Origin: an uncultured bacterium
GTDB lineage: Bacteria > Verrucomicrobiota > Kiritimatiellia > PWTM01
Direction: 5' to 3'
Assembly: GCA_938010045.1 (NCBI GenBank)
Contig: CALLFZ010000004.1
Span: forward strand, 92,107 to 156,106
Length of the DNA stretch: 64,000 nucleotides
Each line of letters opens with the position of its first letter. Position 1 is the first letter of the stretch. Both the position numbers and the translations under genes were made by a program. Positions 17,632-25,423 of this stretch are shown here, piece after piece. Below the pieces are notes generated by a model. It was given only the letters and a program-made list of their open reading frames with translations, ran no database searches and was not told where the DNA came from.

Positions 17632-19349
17632 AGCGAAATCGGAGTCTTCAGCACCAGCCGGATCGTGAACTCGCGGATGAAATCGTCGCGGCCCTCCTGC
17701 GGCATCGCGGCGATGTCGGTCGTCTCGTCAAAGTACGGCGATTCGCGCAGCCGGTCACGGAACTTCAAGATGTCGGGTTGCTGAACCTTGTCTTTGTAGG
17801 CGTAGCCGGTGATTTCGATCGTCTTGATCTGCCGCGCGGCCTCCGCGGCCTCCGGAGTCGGCGGCGCGCCGGGGGGCGCAAACTCGCCGCCCGCCGCCGG
17901 CGCTGTCCCGCCGGCCGCCTCGGCGCCGGTCAGGGTCGCGAACTGCACAATCCACATACCGTCCAGCAGTCGCGACCGAATGTCGGCGAGGATCTGCGGC
18001 CATAGGGTGGCACGGTCGGGCAACGCGAGCAGCCGGTCCAGCCAGGCGCGGTTCTTCGCGATTGCCTCCTCGCGCTGACGAAGCTGCGACTCCACCGCCT
18101 TCAGTTCCTGGAGGCGACCGCGCAGTTCTCCCAGCCGACCCGCGTTGAGCGACGTGAGCTGGCGCACGCCCGCCCCCCACACACCGAGCAGGAGCAGGCC
18201 CGACACCATCGCCGCGATCAGCGCAGGCTGGCGCCGGCGGAACCTCTCCTCTTTTACATACCGCGGCGGCAGCAGATTGATCTCGATCGGGCAGGTCATC
18301 ATTCGCCGCAGCGCCAGCCCCACCACCTCACCGAGCAGATGCGCGCGCCGCCCGATCTCCTCCGCGTCGATCGTCGGCGCCACCGCGACGCTCTGGAATG
18401 GATTGAAGTAGTCCACCTCGATTTGAAGCTTTTCCTTCAGGAACTCGTCCGTATACGTGATGATCGAGGAGCCACCCGTGAGCAGGGCCAGCTTCGGTTC
18501 GCCGCCCGACTGCTGCGTCCGGTAAAAATTGATCGAGCGCGTGATTTCGCTGTGCAGCCGGGTCATCACCGACCGCACCGTCTTCGACACCTTGTCCGCC
18601 ACCTGGCTGGACGGCGCCTCGTACGCGCCGCCGAGCCCGACGAACGCATGCGTCTTCTTCAATTGCTCCGCCTCGGCGAAGGGCAGGTCGAACTCGCGTG
18701 CGATCTGCTGGGTGATCGCATTGCCCCCCACCGGGATGCTGCGGTTGAACACCCGGTTTTCCTCGATGAAGATCAGGTCCGTCGAGCGGGCACCGATGTC
18801 GATCACGAGCGTGCAGGGCGGCAGCTCGGAGTAGCTATAGCGGACCGCGTTGTAGAGTGCCAGCGGCGCAACGTCCACCAGTTGCGGCCGCAGGCCGGCC
18901 TTCGTCACGACGTCGACCACCTGCTCCACGAGTTCCGCCTTCATCGCGGCGAGCATCACGTCGATCGCCCCGACGCCCGAGCCCAGGAACTGGTAGTCCC
19001 ACACGACCTCGCTGATCGGGAACGGGACGTTCTGCTGCGCCTCGAACTGCACCATCTGCAACACCTTGTCGCGCGACACCGGCGGCAGCTTCACGAACCG
19101 GGAGAAAACCTGCTGACCCGGCACGCTGATCAGCACCGGAAATCCGTTCGGGACGCCGAGGTCCGCCTTCACCTCTTGCAGCATGAGCTGCACGTCCGTC
19201 ATCCGGTGCTCTTCGTTCGCGGGATCGGGGTCCATCTCCCGCACCGCGTAGGTAATCAGCTCGAGCGTGCCCCCCTTGCGCGGCGCGAAGGCGCCGAGCT
19301 TCACACTGCTGGCCCCGATGTCCACCGCAAGGATTGTGTCGGCTCGCAT
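17628..19349 (-). CDS. PilM-PilN fusion protein (Amuc_1101-type pilus complex protein)
   Basis: 573 residues. The first ~330 form an actin-like PilM ATPase: LAVDIGASSVKLGAF, VLISVPGQQVFSRFVKLPP, QFEAQQNVPFP, LVIDIGARSTDLIF and LLTGGSSI. Next comes a PilN start (PIEINLLPPRYVKEERFRR), a membrane helix (ALIAAMVSGLLLLGVWGAGV), a coiled coil and a small ferredoxin-like end (IKTIEITGYAYKD). In classical type IV pili PilM and PilN are separate, with the PilN INLL motif held in the PilM groove. Here the INLLP motif is on the same chain. It overlaps the PilO-like gene and follows the Amuc_1102-like gene by 16 nt. Confidence 0.85.
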   Translation of the reverse strand: MRADTILAVDIGASSVKLGAFAPRKGGTLELITYAVREMDPDPANEEHRMTDVQLMLQEVKADLGVPNGFPVLISVPGQQVFSRFVKLPPVSRDKVLQMVQFEAQQNVPFPISEVVWDYQFLGSGVGAIDVMLAAMKAELVEQVVDVVTKAGLRPQLVDVAPLALYNAVRYSYSELPPCTLVIDIGARSTDLIFIEENRVFNRSIPVGGNAITQQIAREFDLPFAEAEQLKKTHAFVGLGGAYEAPSSQVADKVSKTVRSVMTRLHSEITRSINFYRTQQSGGEPKLALLTGGSSIITYTDEFLKEKLQIEVDYFNPFQSVAVAPTIDAEEIGRRAHLLGEVVGLALRRMMTCPIEINLLPPRYVKEERFRRRQPALIAAMVSGLLLLGVWGAGVRQLTSLNAGRLGELRGRLQELKAVESQLRQREEAIAKNRAWLDRLLALPDRATLWPQILADIRSRLLDGMWIVQFATLTGAEAAGGTAPAAGGEFAPPGAPPTPEAAEAARQIKTIEITGYAYKDKVQQPDILKFRDRLRESPYFDETTDIAAMPQEGRDDFIREFTIRLVLKTPISL

Positions 19350-19365
19350 CGCGCGACTCCCCCGA

Positions 19366-19953
19366 TCACGGCGTCGAGCGCGGCTTCGACATCTCGAACG
19401 CCTCGTAGTCCAGATGGCCGAACGGCGTATCGCGCGGCATCATCACATAGCCATCCTTCGGTGCCAACTGCTCGATCCAACGCCGGTAGTTCTTGTCCGA
19501 GGCCTCCGCGCCCAGCGGCCGCCCCTGCATGCTGAACTCGACCGCATAGCCCTCCACTTTGCCGTAGCGCCGAAGCATCGAGGGATGAATATAGGCGTGC
19601 GCGCGGTGCGTGCCGCGGGCGATGTGGATGAACGTGTCCTCCCCTTTCAGCAACACGAACGGCTCACGGGGATCGTTCGTCTTCATCAGCACGTAGAACG
19701 TGATCTTCAGCTCATCGGTCCAGTCGGGTGTGGTCTCGTAGAGGACCTCGATTTGATACCAGTCGACGCGGTTCGGGTTGAGCGAGTTGTAGTTCTGCGC
19801 CTGGATGCGTGGCGAACGAATGATGCTGCCCGTCACGCGCACCCGCCCGAGCGGATTCAGGCCGGCAGGGGCTTGCGCCACTCCATGAACGGCGGCCAAC
19901 CCCAGCCCGCTGGCCACGATGCCCACCGCCCACCATTGAACGCTTCTCGTCAT
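19366..19953 (-). CDS. Amuc_1102-like pilus locus protein
   Basis: 195 residues, first gene of the pilus-like run. ATG at 19953 follows GGAAGGAG. An N-terminal signal (WWAVGIVASGLGLAAVHGVAQA) is followed by a beta-rich domain with DWYQIEVLYETTPDWTDELKITFYVLM and a C-terminal helix-rich part. I recognise the family by position and by this motif, as in Amuc_1102 of Akkermansia; its role is unknown. Export suggests a periplasmic subunit. A much longer minus-strand frame extends upstream through the GH13 gene but is non-coding. Confidence 0.75.
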   Translation of the reverse strand: MTRSVQWWAVGIVASGLGLAAVHGVAQAPAGLNPLGRVRVTGSIIRSPRIQAQNYNSLNPNRVDWYQIEVLYETTPDWTDELKITFYVLMKTNDPREPFVLLKGEDTFIHIARGTHRAHAYIHPSMLRRYGKVEGYAVEFSMQGRPLGAEASDKNYRRWIEQLAPKDGYVMMPRDTPFGHLDYEAFEMSKPRSTP

Positions 19954-19976
19954 GGCCACGCTCCTTCCCGAACTCG

Positions 19977-20088
19977 CCGGCGACTGCCAGTCTCGCCGGA
20001 GATGATGCCGTGTTCCGCGGCGATTTGCAACGCTCGACCCCGGCTGCGCTCCCGACCCGCCGCCGCGCCGAGTTGCGCCGGCGCGCAA
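19977..20088. promoter_or_regulatory. Divergent intergenic region with two hairpins
   Basis: Between the pilus run (minus) and the GH13 gene (plus). CCGGCGA(19977-19983)/TCGCCGG forms a stem around a short loop ending at 19999. TTGCGC-CGGC-GCGCAA at 20073-20088 is a perfect 6-bp hairpin 48 nt upstream of the GH13 start. Either could be an operator or a 5'-leader structure; no regulator is identifiable. Promoter boxes were not clear. Confidence 0.35.
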
Positions 20089-20136
20089 ATCGGGGTTTAG
20101 TGTCGCGCCGTTTCTGCAGCGGCGGAAATACACGAC

Positions 20137-21402
20137 ATGCGAATCTACAATCTGTTCCCGCGGCTCGCGGGCCGCTTCGATCAGTGGCGCCCCCACCTCG
20201 AGCGCGCGGCCGACCTCGGCTTCGACTGGGTCTACGTCAACCCGATCCATTCGCGCGGCGCGTCGGACAGCCTCTATGCGATCGCGGACCCCTTCACCGT
20301 TGCGCCGGACTTCGCCGCGCCGGGCCGCGGCGCGCCGCTCGATCAACTCCGCGCCGTCCTCGCGGACGGCCGGCGGCTGGGCTTGCGGTGGATGGCCGAT
20401 CTCGTCGCCAACCACTGCGCCGCCGACTCGCCCCTCGTTCGCGCCCACCCAGATTGGTTCCGGTGGACCTCTGCCGGCGAAGTGGAGCACCCTTCCTGCA
20501 TCGATGACGGCCGCGAGGTGGTCTGGCGCGATCTCGCGCGCTTCGACTTCGCCGGCACGCGCGACCGCGCCGGTCTCCTCGCCCACTTGCGCGCGATGGT
20601 GGATTGGCTCATTGACGCGGGCTTCGACGGACTGCGGTGCGATGCCGCTTATCAGGTGCCCCGTGAGATCTGGTCCGATCTCATCGCCCACGCGCGCTCC
20701 CGCCGGCGTGACCTGGTCTGGGTGGCCGAGACCCTCGGCTGCACCGTAGACCAGACCCTCGAAACCGCCCGCGCGGGGTTCAATCTCGTCGTGAACAGCG
20801 GAAAGTGGTGGGACTTTTCCTCCGCGTGGCTCATCGCCCAATACGATCTGATCCGCCATGTGTGTGGTTCGATCGGCTTTCCCGAAAGCCATGACACGCC
20901 GCGCCTGTTCGAAGAAACGGGCGGTTCCGTCGCCGCCCAGCAGCAGCGCTACCTCTTCGCCGCGCTGTTTTCTTCCGGCGTCCTGATGCCAATGGGCTAC
21001 GAGTTCGGCTTCCGGCGCCGCCTGCACGTCGTCGAGACGCGCCCCTCGCATTGGGAACAACCGTCCGCCGACCTGCGCGAGTTCATCCGCCGCACGAACG
21101 CCGTGAAACGAAGCGCGCCCGTGTTCCAAGAGGATGGGCCGCTGCAAATCATCCCGGTGGACAACCCCGCGGTGCTCGTCATGTGGAAGGGGTCGCTGAC
21201 CTGCCGCCAGGAGGGAATTCTCATCCTGAACAAGGACATTCGATCCCGCCAGTGGTTCCGAACCCCTGCGCTGCGCCACTGGGTGCAGTCGGGCGCTCCC
21301 CTGCGCTGCGTCTCGCCCGAGAACCCGCTGGACTATCTGGCCGAGCCCTTCGAATACGAGCTACGCCCCGGCGAAGGCATCGTGTTGCTGGCCAACCGCT
21401 GA
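20137..21402 (+). CDS. GH13 alpha-amylase family protein, GlgE-like catalytic domain
   Basis: 421 residues. A TIM-barrel GH13 domain starts almost at residue 1 (IYNLFPRLAGRF, WVYVNPIHSRGASDSLYAI). The nucleophile is the Asp in GFDGLRCDAAYQVP and the acid/base the Glu in VWVAETLGCT; IGFPESHDTPRL carries the transition-state Asp. These blocks, and NSGKWWDFSSAWL, resemble GlgE maltosyltransferases, which extend alpha-1,4-glucan from maltose-1-phosphate. GlgE is usually ~650 residues, so the N-terminal and insert domains are missing. No signal peptide, so cytoplasmic. A glucan-active enzyme is secure; maltose-1-phosphate specificity is only suggested. Confidence 0.75.
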   Translation: MRIYNLFPRLAGRFDQWRPHLERAADLGFDWVYVNPIHSRGASDSLYAIADPFTVAPDFAAPGRGAPLDQLRAVLADGRRLGLRWMADLVANHCAADSPLVRAHPDWFRWTSAGEVEHPSCIDDGREVVWRDLARFDFAGTRDRAGLLAHLRAMVDWLIDAGFDGLRCDAAYQVPREIWSDLIAHARSRRRDLVWVAETLGCTVDQTLETARAGFNLVVNSGKWWDFSSAWLIAQYDLIRHVCGSIGFPESHDTPRLFEETGGSVAAQQQRYLFAALFSSGVLMPMGYEFGFRRRLHVVETRPSHWEQPSADLREFIRRTNAVKRSAPVFQEDGPLQIIPVDNPAVLVMWKGSLTCRQEGILILNKDIRSRQWFRTPALRHWVQSGAPLRCVSPENPLDYLAEPFEYELRPGEGIVLLANR

Positions 21403-21580
21403 TCCGTCCGCGGCGACGGCCGATCCGCAACGATCTCCGGCTGCGTTGAACGTTTCCCAGCCGCCGGTGTCAGAACCGGAGGATCGCCCCGGTGGGGGCC
21501 GTGGGGTTCCCACCGTTGAACAGGCAGTGACGAGGGGCCGCCCCGGGCGGCCGGCGGCTCCAGAAAGGATGTGGGCAACG

Positions 21581-22435
21581 ATGAAGGGCATGTGGAGTTG
21601 GCTTGGCGCGGCCGCCGCAGCCCTGCTGGCGTCCGGCACGGCCGCGCGTGACGTCGCCTACCTCGGCGTCGCGACAGAACCGGTGAGTCCCGCCATCGGC
21701 CGCCACCTCGGCTTCGGCGAGGGCGTCGGCATCGAGGTGGTTCACGTCGACACCGCGGGAGCTGCGCGGGGCGTTCTCGAGGAGGGCGACATCCTCGTTC
21801 GATTCAACGATCAGTTGCTCGTGAATCACGAGCAGCTCGCGGTGCTCGTTCGCCGGCAGAAACCTGGCGATAAGGTCACACTGACGTTCTACCGCGAGGG
21901 CCAGAGCCGCTCTGCAGAGGTCAAACTGGGCAAGATCGATGATCAGCGTCTGGCGCCCATCCCGCGCGGAGGTGCCGGCGGGCTGCCCGGCGGGCAATTC
22001 GGCTGGCCCCCCGACGCGCTGCGTCGCTGGATGGAGCCGTTCGAGAACCGTGCGTGGCGCCCCTTCAGCCGCCGCTGGATGGCGCCGGAGAATGAGGACG
22101 AAGATGAGCCGGAGGCCTCTCCTCCTCCTCGCGCGGATCTCCGAATCCAAACCCACAGCTCGGCCGTTATCAGCGAGTCCCGCGATGGGGTGAACATCAC
22201 CGTCAGCGTGCGGGACGGTCATCGCACGGCGAAGATCGTGAAGGAGGGACAGGTGGTCTTCGAGGGCCCAGTGAATGAGGATGCCGAGCTCGCGAAGATT
22301 CCGGACGAGTACCGCGATCGCGTCTCCGAGATGCTCCGGCGCGTACGCATCGAAGTGCGCTCGTCGGGGACCTCCGAGCCGTCCGAAAAAAAGTCTCGCG
22401 GTGGGGCTGGACTTCGTCGCGGGAACGTCCTATAG
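21581..22435 (+). CDS. Exported PDZ-domain protein
   Basis: 284 residues from ATG 21581, which opens on a signal peptide (MWSWLGAAAAALLASGTAA); an AAAGGA sits 11 nt upstream. An ATG at 21569 is possible. Residues ~25-120 form one PDZ domain (YLGVATEPVSPAIGRHLGF, GIEVVHVDTAGAARGVLEEGDILVRFND, KVTLTFYREG). The rest is acidic and Pro-rich, ending in a helical tail. There is no protease domain, so it is not a DegP-type enzyme; it probably acts as a periplasmic adaptor. A strong terminator follows at 22457. Confidence 0.75.
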   Translation: MKGMWSWLGAAAAALLASGTAARDVAYLGVATEPVSPAIGRHLGFGEGVGIEVVHVDTAGAARGVLEEGDILVRFNDQLLVNHEQLAVLVRRQKPGDKVTLTFYREGQSRSAEVKLGKIDDQRLAPIPRGGAGGLPGGQFGWPPDALRRWMEPFENRAWRPFSRRWMAPENEDEDEPEASPPPRADLRIQTHSSAVISESRDGVNITVSVRDGHRTAKIVKEGQVVFEGPVNEDAELAKIPDEYRDRVSEMLRRVRIEVRSSGTSEPSEKKSRGGAGLRRGNVL

Positions 22436-22456
22436 TAGAGCGCAACCATTTCCACG

Positions 22457-22509
22457 GGGCGGGCCGTCAGTCCCCTCCTCCTCCCTCCAACGGCCCGCCC
22501 TTTTCTTTT
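22457..22509 (+). terminator. Rho-independent terminator after the PDZ gene
   Basis: Perfect 11-bp stem GGGCGGGCCGT (22457-22467) with ACGGCCCGCCC (22490-22500), a 22-nt C/T-rich loop and TTTTCTTTT directly after. It lies 22 nt past the PDZ stop and marks the end of that transcript. Confidence 0.85.
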
Positions 22510-22647
22510 GCCTGACGTCGTCCCGGACCCGTCCCTGCGGCGGTCCCTTCGCTCCAATCGAGCCACCCTCCGCCGCTCGCCCAGCCGTTTGACGCACCCC
22601 GCCCCCACGCCCATCATACGCCCCAGGCGGAGCGATCCGCGGAACGC

Positions 22648-23127
22648 ATGAACGACTCCCGTGGTCCCATCGAGATCCACGCTGACGGCATCGACGTGGC
22701 CGCCGTCGTCGCGGACATTCAACGGACAGTGGACGCGCGCATCGCCGCGGGCGAGTTTGACGACGCCCGCGTCGCGCGGGCCGAACGCCTCATGCTCGCC
22801 CAACTGCCGAAGGACGGCGCCAGCGTCTCGCACTACCTGCGCGGCCTGCGTGACGCCGTCGAGGTGGACATCGGCGACTTCGAGATTCGAGAACGCCGCG
22901 TACGGTGGGCGCCGGTGCTGGTCCGATTGAAGCGTTGGATTTGGACGTTGCTCAAGTTTTACACCTACCGGCTCTGGTCCCAGCAAAACGAGATCAACAG
23001 CGCGCTCGCGGCCGGCCTCGAGGGGCTCGACGAGCAGATGGCCGAGCGATTGCGCCGTCTCGAGGAGCGCGTCGCCGAGCTCGAGCGGCGGATCGGACCG
23101 CCCTCCGATGGCGGCACTCCGCGCTGA
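22648..23127 (+). CDS. Hypothetical coiled-coil protein preceding glycosyltransferases
   Basis: 159 residues, not assigned to a named family. An N-terminal acidic part (IDVAAVVADIQRTVDARI) is followed by a basic/aromatic stretch (WAPVLVRLKRWIWTLLKFYTYRLWSQQNEIN), possibly membrane-associating, and a C-terminal coiled coil (LDEQMAERLRRLEERVAELERRI). It ends 1 nt before the first of two glycosyltransferase genes, so it is probably in the same operon. The pattern suggests a membrane-attached scaffold or a short partner of glycan assembly, which is inference. Confidence 0.6.
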   Translation: MNDSRGPIEIHADGIDVAAVVADIQRTVDARIAAGEFDDARVARAERLMLAQLPKDGASVSHYLRGLRDAVEVDIGDFEIRERRVRWAPVLVRLKRWIWTLLKFYTYRLWSQQNEINSALAAGLEGLDEQMAERLRRLEERVAELERRIGPPSDGGTPR

Positions 23128-23128
23128 G

Positions 23129-24295
23129 ATGGCCGCTCCGCGCTCCATCGCGGTGGTCGCGCCGCGCCACGTCGCCGACGGCGCGGCGGTCGGCGGCGCC
23201 GAAACGCTGCTGGCCGCGCTCGCGCGCCGACTCGCGCTCCGGAGCGCCCGCGTTCGCCTCCTCGCCACGTGCGCGGTCAACCACTTCACCTGGGCCAATG
23301 AGCGGCGCGCCGGCCGCATGCGCGACGGGCCGCTCGAGGTTGAGCTATTTCCCGTCGACGCGCGCGACGCGGAGCGACACCTCGCGCTCCAGCAGCGCAT
23401 CGGACGCGGCGAGCCCCTGAGCGACGCCGAAGAGGCCGCCTGGCTCGCGAACAGTGTTCGCAGCCGCGCGCTGATCGACCACCTGCGCGCCGCGGACTAC
23501 GATCGCGTGATTGTCGGTCCCTACCTGTTCGGGCTCACCGCGGACGTCGTCGGGGCGTGTCCCGATCGCGCGCTGCTGGTGCCCTGCCTGCACGACGAAC
23601 CGTTCGCGCGGCTGCGCGCGATCCGCTCGATGTTCGCGCGCGCGCGTGGATGCCTCTTCAATAGTGAGCCCGAGATGGCTCTGGCGCGACGACTCCTCGG
23701 GTTCGACCCCACGCGCGGCCGCGTCGTCGGGATGGGCATCGAGCCGTTCGAGGCCGATCCCACCGCGTTTGCGGCCTCGCGCGGGCTCACCGCCCCCTAC
23801 GTGATCTACAGCGGCCGGCGAGAGGCTGCGAAGGGCACGCCCGCCTTGATCGAGTACCTGCGGACCTTCCGCGAGCGCAGCGGCCTCGACGTGCGGCTCG
23901 TGCTCACCGGCAGCGGGCCGGTGGACCGTGTGCCGTTCGTGCTCGATGCGGGCGTGCTGCCGGAGCACGAGAAGCGGGAGGCCATGGCCGGCGCCCGCGT
24001 GTTCGTGCACTCGTCGCGCCTCGAAAGCTTCGGCATCGTGCTGCTCGAATCGTTCATGGCGCGCGTGCCCGCGCTCGTGCCGGCGGGCGGCGAGGTGCTG
24101 CGCTGGCAGTGCGCGCGCGCCGGAGCGGGCCTTTGGTATCGTCACTATCCCGACTTCGAGGCCGCGCTCCACCGGCTGCTCCGCGACGAGCCGCTCCGGC
24201 GCACGCTCGGCGCGCAGGGGCGTCGCTACGTCGAGCGCGAATACTCCTGGGACGCAGTCGAGGCGCGCCTCAACCGCGCGCTGGAGGAACTGTGA
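23129..24295 (+). CDS. Family 4 glycosyltransferase (GT-B)
   Basis: 388 residues. N-terminal Rossmann part with AVVAPRHVADGAAVGGAETLLAALARRL (acceptor side), C-terminal domain with VIYSGRREAAKGTPALIEY and the donor-binding block VHSSRLESFGIVLLESFMARVPALV, which contains the E-x7-E motif. It transfers a sugar from a nucleotide donor to a lipid- or polysaccharide-linked acceptor on the cytoplasmic side. ATG 23129 lies just after the previous stop; ATG 23108 in the same frame would overlap it by 20 nt. The final GTGA is shared with the next glycosyltransferase. Confidence 0.8.
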   Translation: MAAPRSIAVVAPRHVADGAAVGGAETLLAALARRLALRSARVRLLATCAVNHFTWANERRAGRMRDGPLEVELFPVDARDAERHLALQQRIGRGEPLSDAEEAAWLANSVRSRALIDHLRAADYDRVIVGPYLFGLTADVVGACPDRALLVPCLHDEPFARLRAIRSMFARARGCLFNSEPEMALARRLLGFDPTRGRVVGMGIEPFEADPTAFAASRGLTAPYVIYSGRREAAKGTPALIEYLRTFRERSGLDVRLVLTGSGPVDRVPFVLDAGVLPEHEKREAMAGARVFVHSSRLESFGIVLLESFMARVPALVPAGGEVLRWQCARAGAGLWYRHYPDFEAALHRLLRDEPLRRTLGAQGRRYVEREYSWDAVEARLNRALEEL

Positions 24296-25380
24296 GCGCG
24301 CGCTCGCTCCATCAGTTCGTCGCGGGCTTCAATCTCGGTGACGCGATCAGCCACGAGGCGCTGCTGATCCGCCGACTCGCCCGCGCGCGCGGCCTCGCCT
24401 CGGAGATCTGGTGCGACCCCACCCGCGTGCCGCCCGAGCGCCGCGGCGAGATCCGCGACCTCGCGCGCGCGCGCGCCGAGCTCGGCCCCGACGACGTCGT
24501 TCTCCTGCACCTTTCGATCGGCTCGCCCGCGAATGACGTCTTCGCAACGCTGCCCGTCCGCCGCGCCATCCTCTATCACAACATCACGCCGCCGCACTGG
24601 TTCCGCGGCCTGCGCGATTCGATCGCCCGCCAGCTTGCGCTCGGGCTCGCCCAGGCGCGCGCGCTCGCCGGCGCCGCCGAGGTCGTGCTCGCGGATAGCT
24701 CCTTCAACGCCGCCGAACTTCGTGCCATGGGATATCCGCGGGTCGAGGTGTTTCCGCTCGCGCTCGACTTCGAGCAGATCCTCACGCCGCCCGATCCCCG
24801 CCGTCTCGCCGAATGGCGCGACGGCCGGCCCAACGTGCTCTTCGTCGGCCGGGGAGCGCCCAATAAGCGAATCGAAGACCTACTCGCCACCGTTCACTAT
24901 CTCCAGCGCTACGTGGAGCCCGCCGCTCGGCTCCTCCATGTCGGCTCCTGGGCGGGCACCGAGCTCTACCTCGGACGGCTGCGCGCGAAGGTGCGCGAAT
25001 GGGACCTTCGCGACGTCGTCTTCACCGGCGCGCTGCCGCAATCCGCCCTCTCCGCCGCCTATGCCGCCGCACGTGTGTTCCTCTGCATGAGCGAGCACGA
25101 GGGCTTCTGCGCGCCGCTGATCGAGGCGATGGTTCACGACGTGCCGGTCGTCGCGTTCGCGGCCGGCGCCGTGGAAGAAACGTTGGGCGGTGCGGGCGTG
25201 CTCGTGCGCGAAAAGCGATTCGACCTCCTCGCGGAATTGATCGGCCGAATTCTGCGCGACACCCCGCTGCGCACCGGTATCGTCGAGCGCCAGCGCCGCC
25301 GAGTCGCCGAACTCCGCCGGCGCGACCCGGCCGCGGAACTCTGGTCGCACCTCGACCCGATTCTCGGGCCGCCGCACTGA
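24292..25380 (+). CDS. Second family 4 glycosyltransferase (GT-B)
   Basis: 362 residues from GTG 24292, with GGAGGAA just upstream and a GTGA overlap with the preceding gene. N-terminal half LHQFVAGFNLGDAISHEALLIRRL; C-terminal half NVLFVGRGAPNKRIEDLLATV and FLCMSEHEGFCAPLIEAMVHDVPVVAFAAG, the GT4 donor site with E-x7-E. It resembles glycosyltransferases of cell-surface polysaccharide loci. Acts with the preceding enzyme, probably on successive sugars. A longer frame upstream lies inside the neighbour and is not used. Confidence 0.8.
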   Translation: MSARSLHQFVAGFNLGDAISHEALLIRRLARARGLASEIWCDPTRVPPERRGEIRDLARARAELGPDDVVLLHLSIGSPANDVFATLPVRRAILYHNITPPHWFRGLRDSIARQLALGLAQARALAGAAEVVLADSSFNAAELRAMGYPRVEVFPLALDFEQILTPPDPRRLAEWRDGRPNVLFVGRGAPNKRIEDLLATVHYLQRYVEPAARLLHVGSWAGTELYLGRLRAKVREWDLRDVVFTGALPQSALSAAYAAARVFLCMSEHEGFCAPLIEAMVHDVPVVAFAAGAVEETLGGAGVLVREKRFDLLAELIGRILRDTPLRTGIVERQRRRVAELRRRDPAAELWSHLDPILGPPH

Positions 25381-25423
25381 TCCGCGGTTCGCGCCCGTGC
25401 CGGCGCTCCGCTACGTTGATGCC

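Noticed and set aside
19366-21279. 637-codon minus-strand frame covering the GH13 gene
   Set aside because: Only its last 195 codons (from 19953) are coding; the front is antisense to a clear GH13 enzyme.
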